This document shows, piece by piece, positions 62,666 to 64,000 of a DNA stretch of 64,000 nt. Position 1 is the stretch's first letter, and each line of letters begins with the position of its first letter. The stretch lies in contig JAKZAN010000006.1 of the NCBI GenBank assembly GCA_023053545.1, forward strand, positions 8,650,351 through 8,714,350, in the 5' to 3' direction. Position numbers and translations under genes: made by a program. Origin of the DNA: Lepidurus packardi (lineage: Eukaryota; Arthropoda; Branchiopoda; Notostraca; Triopsidae). The notes beneath the pieces are model-generated. The model had not been told where the DNA came from. It was given only the letters and a program-made list of their open reading frames with translations, and searched no databases.

Positions 62666-63999
62666 ATGTCCAATACTACCGTAGCTAAGAAACGGTGGAA
62701 GTTATTAGCCAAGGTATGGGACTGCCATTTTATTTAATAGCCACACTGGAATTTAATTTATTGTCTTCACTCTTCAGGCCATAGTCGATCATACGGTGGG
62801 TGCAGTAGTTGAGGTTCTCGACGAGCAATGTATTTCTACTCAACTACGTGGTTTATTTGGAGTTCTGGAATGCCGGGAGAGTATTACGCATCCCCATATC
62901 TCCGACGAACAGTGTAATTGGAGAATCTATACATGTCCTTTTCATCCAGAACTCTCACTTCATGTTAGGCAAGTCTCACATTTGTTTATACACAAATTGC
63001 AAAGTTAAACACAAACTTTCCGCATAATTAAACTTTTTCTTTTACGAAGGCAAGTTAATCTTTGCCTATCCCCTTCCAGACTGACTGGCTATAACAATAC
63101 TGGAAATATCCGTAAGTTAATACTTTGTATAGTGATTGCATTGAGCAAAAATTTTATTGGGAATCAGGTCTGTGGCCATCAGAAGAAATTCTTACATTCT
63201 ATTGCCTTGAAAACAAGGAGATTTTCAAAGAAAAAAACGTAATCGAACTTGGAGGTGGAATGACTTGTTTAGCAGCGATGGCGGTAAGTTTCTACCAAAA
63301 TAAGATAACTACTTATGTCCGCAGTAGGTTGCCCAGTGCTGCGATTCTCGTTTTGTTTGCATGACTGACGGAAATCCGTTGGCTGTTGAAAACGTTCAAA
63401 TTCTAATTGAAAAGAATTCCTTTTCTGCCGGAAAAGTCGAAGCAGGGTATTTATTACGTTCTTAATCATTTTCCTTCCGCTGTTCATAGCTTTCCTCCTA
63501 GGATACTGGATTGGGTGGATTCACGTAATAAAATTGATAGTACTTTTGACGTGATCCTCAGTGCCGATTGGTAATTTTTTGCTATTACAAGAGATGGCTG
63601 AGACGTTTATGCTTTCTGTTCTATAGCCTCTTTTTTGATGAAGGGCGACAGAGTTTAGTGGACTTGATGTTCGAACAACTTTCCGCTAAAGTAAAAGTCC
63701 GAGATATGTTTAGTTTTAATTATCGTTTTCCTTTTAGGGTATTGCCTTAATTTTTGCTCCACGTAGAGGGACTACACTTCAAGATTTTGTAAATCGTGCC
63801 TCGAAGAAGTTTCGCGTCACTGTTAAAGACAACTATCACGGTACAGTCACGGCATTACACCGGAAGGTAAATTTATTGTTAATTTTATACAGTTAATTAA
63901 TTACGGTGCCATATTTAGTATCTGGAAGAAAAAAAAAACTATAATTCTGATCTCCATTACCCGATACTAGTGATACTTGAAAAGGATAGTGAGTCTTGA
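62666..63999 (+). CDS. CAMKMT: Calmodulin-lysine N-methyltransferase
   Basis: This enzyme uses S-adenosylmethionine to trimethylate a calmodulin lysine (Lys115 in vertebrates). Exons: 62666-62713, 62778-62968, 63080-63111, 63168-63283, 63328-63446, 63502-63570, 63627-63690, 63738-63866, 63919-63999 (282 residues). Landmarks: KKRWKLLAK at the start (human has ARWKLLRQ), YNNTGNIRLWPSEEILTFYC, the cofactor-binding loop VIELGGGMTCLAAMA, CMTDGNPLAVENV, FDVILSADCLFFDEGRQSLV, IALIFAPRRGTTLQDF and a C-terminal LHYPILVILEK. The stop codon ends one base before the window edge. Intron 2 must use a GC donor (AG|GCAAGT at 62969), because GT choices nearby lead to stops. Exon 3 is only 32 nt. Confidence 0.93.
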
Positions 64000-64000
64000 T

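Noticed and set aside
63112-63132. A 21-bp intron in the calmodulin methyltransferase ending at TATAG
   Set aside because: Too short to splice and it breaks the phase; the 56-bp intron 63112-63167 restores NTGNIRLWPSEE.

Overview
This window is nuclear DNA from an animal. It carries 13 spliced protein-coding genes. Their introns are mostly 45-100 bp with GT-AG ends, intergenic gaps are short, and there are no operons or ribosome-binding sites. The gene set includes a gliotactin-type cholinesterase-like adhesion protein and a prohormone-3/ITG-like neuroendocrine precursor, which points to an arthropod. The very short introns and a pair of tandem exon copies fit a compact pancrustacean genome. 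A branchiopod such as a Daphnia relative is my best guess, but the taxon is inferred, not shown.

Layout, left to right: gliotactin (+, 1370-5632); a novel acylated coiled-coil protein (-, 6310-9691) with a foldback repeat in its last intron; an ITG-like/prohormone-3 secreted cysteine-rich precursor (+, 12379-17148); glutaminase (-, 19216-22912, 5' end unresolved) with two mutually exclusive versions of an active-site exon; PHTF multi-pass membrane protein (-, 26299-30259); BABAM2/BRE (+, 33283-34527) followed 270 bp later by TRAPPC11 (+, 34798-39250); a CCSER-family serine-rich coiled-coil protein (-, 39525-47102) whose 3' UTR probably overlaps that of TRAPPC11; GBF1 (+, 48427-56175, 33 coding exons); VDAC (-, 56517-57553); LARP7 (+, 58252-60176); GAR1 (-, 60263-61082); and calmodulin-lysine N-methyltransferase (+, 62666-63999), which ends one base before the window does.

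Exon boundaries were set by hand from donor and acceptor sites, reading-phase continuity and remembered family sequence. In all 13 genes the coding exons sum to a whole number of codons (for glutaminase, from the first resolved exon onward). Two introns, in GBF1 and the methyltransferase, need GC-AG splice sites to keep frame. The genes are mostly unrelated housekeeping or neural genes. Two loose themes are visible: Golgi and early secretory traffic (TRAPPC11, GBF1) and small nuclear RNP biology (LARP7 and GAR1, tail to tail with 86 bp between stop codons).

The most noteworthy points are: (1) glutaminase exons 7a and 7b, both 122 nt in the same phase, so only one can be used per transcript; (2) a foldback element at about 6.7-7.2 kb whose core recurs inverted at about 32.1 kb; (3) a strong hairpin in the VDAC/LARP7 shared promoter; (4) a perfect 107-bp tandem duplication just upstream of the CCSER-like start codon; (5) an unrecognised 492-residue coiled-coil protein with an N-terminal acylation signal. 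I saw no CRISPR array, prophage, complete transposon, rRNA or convincing tRNA.
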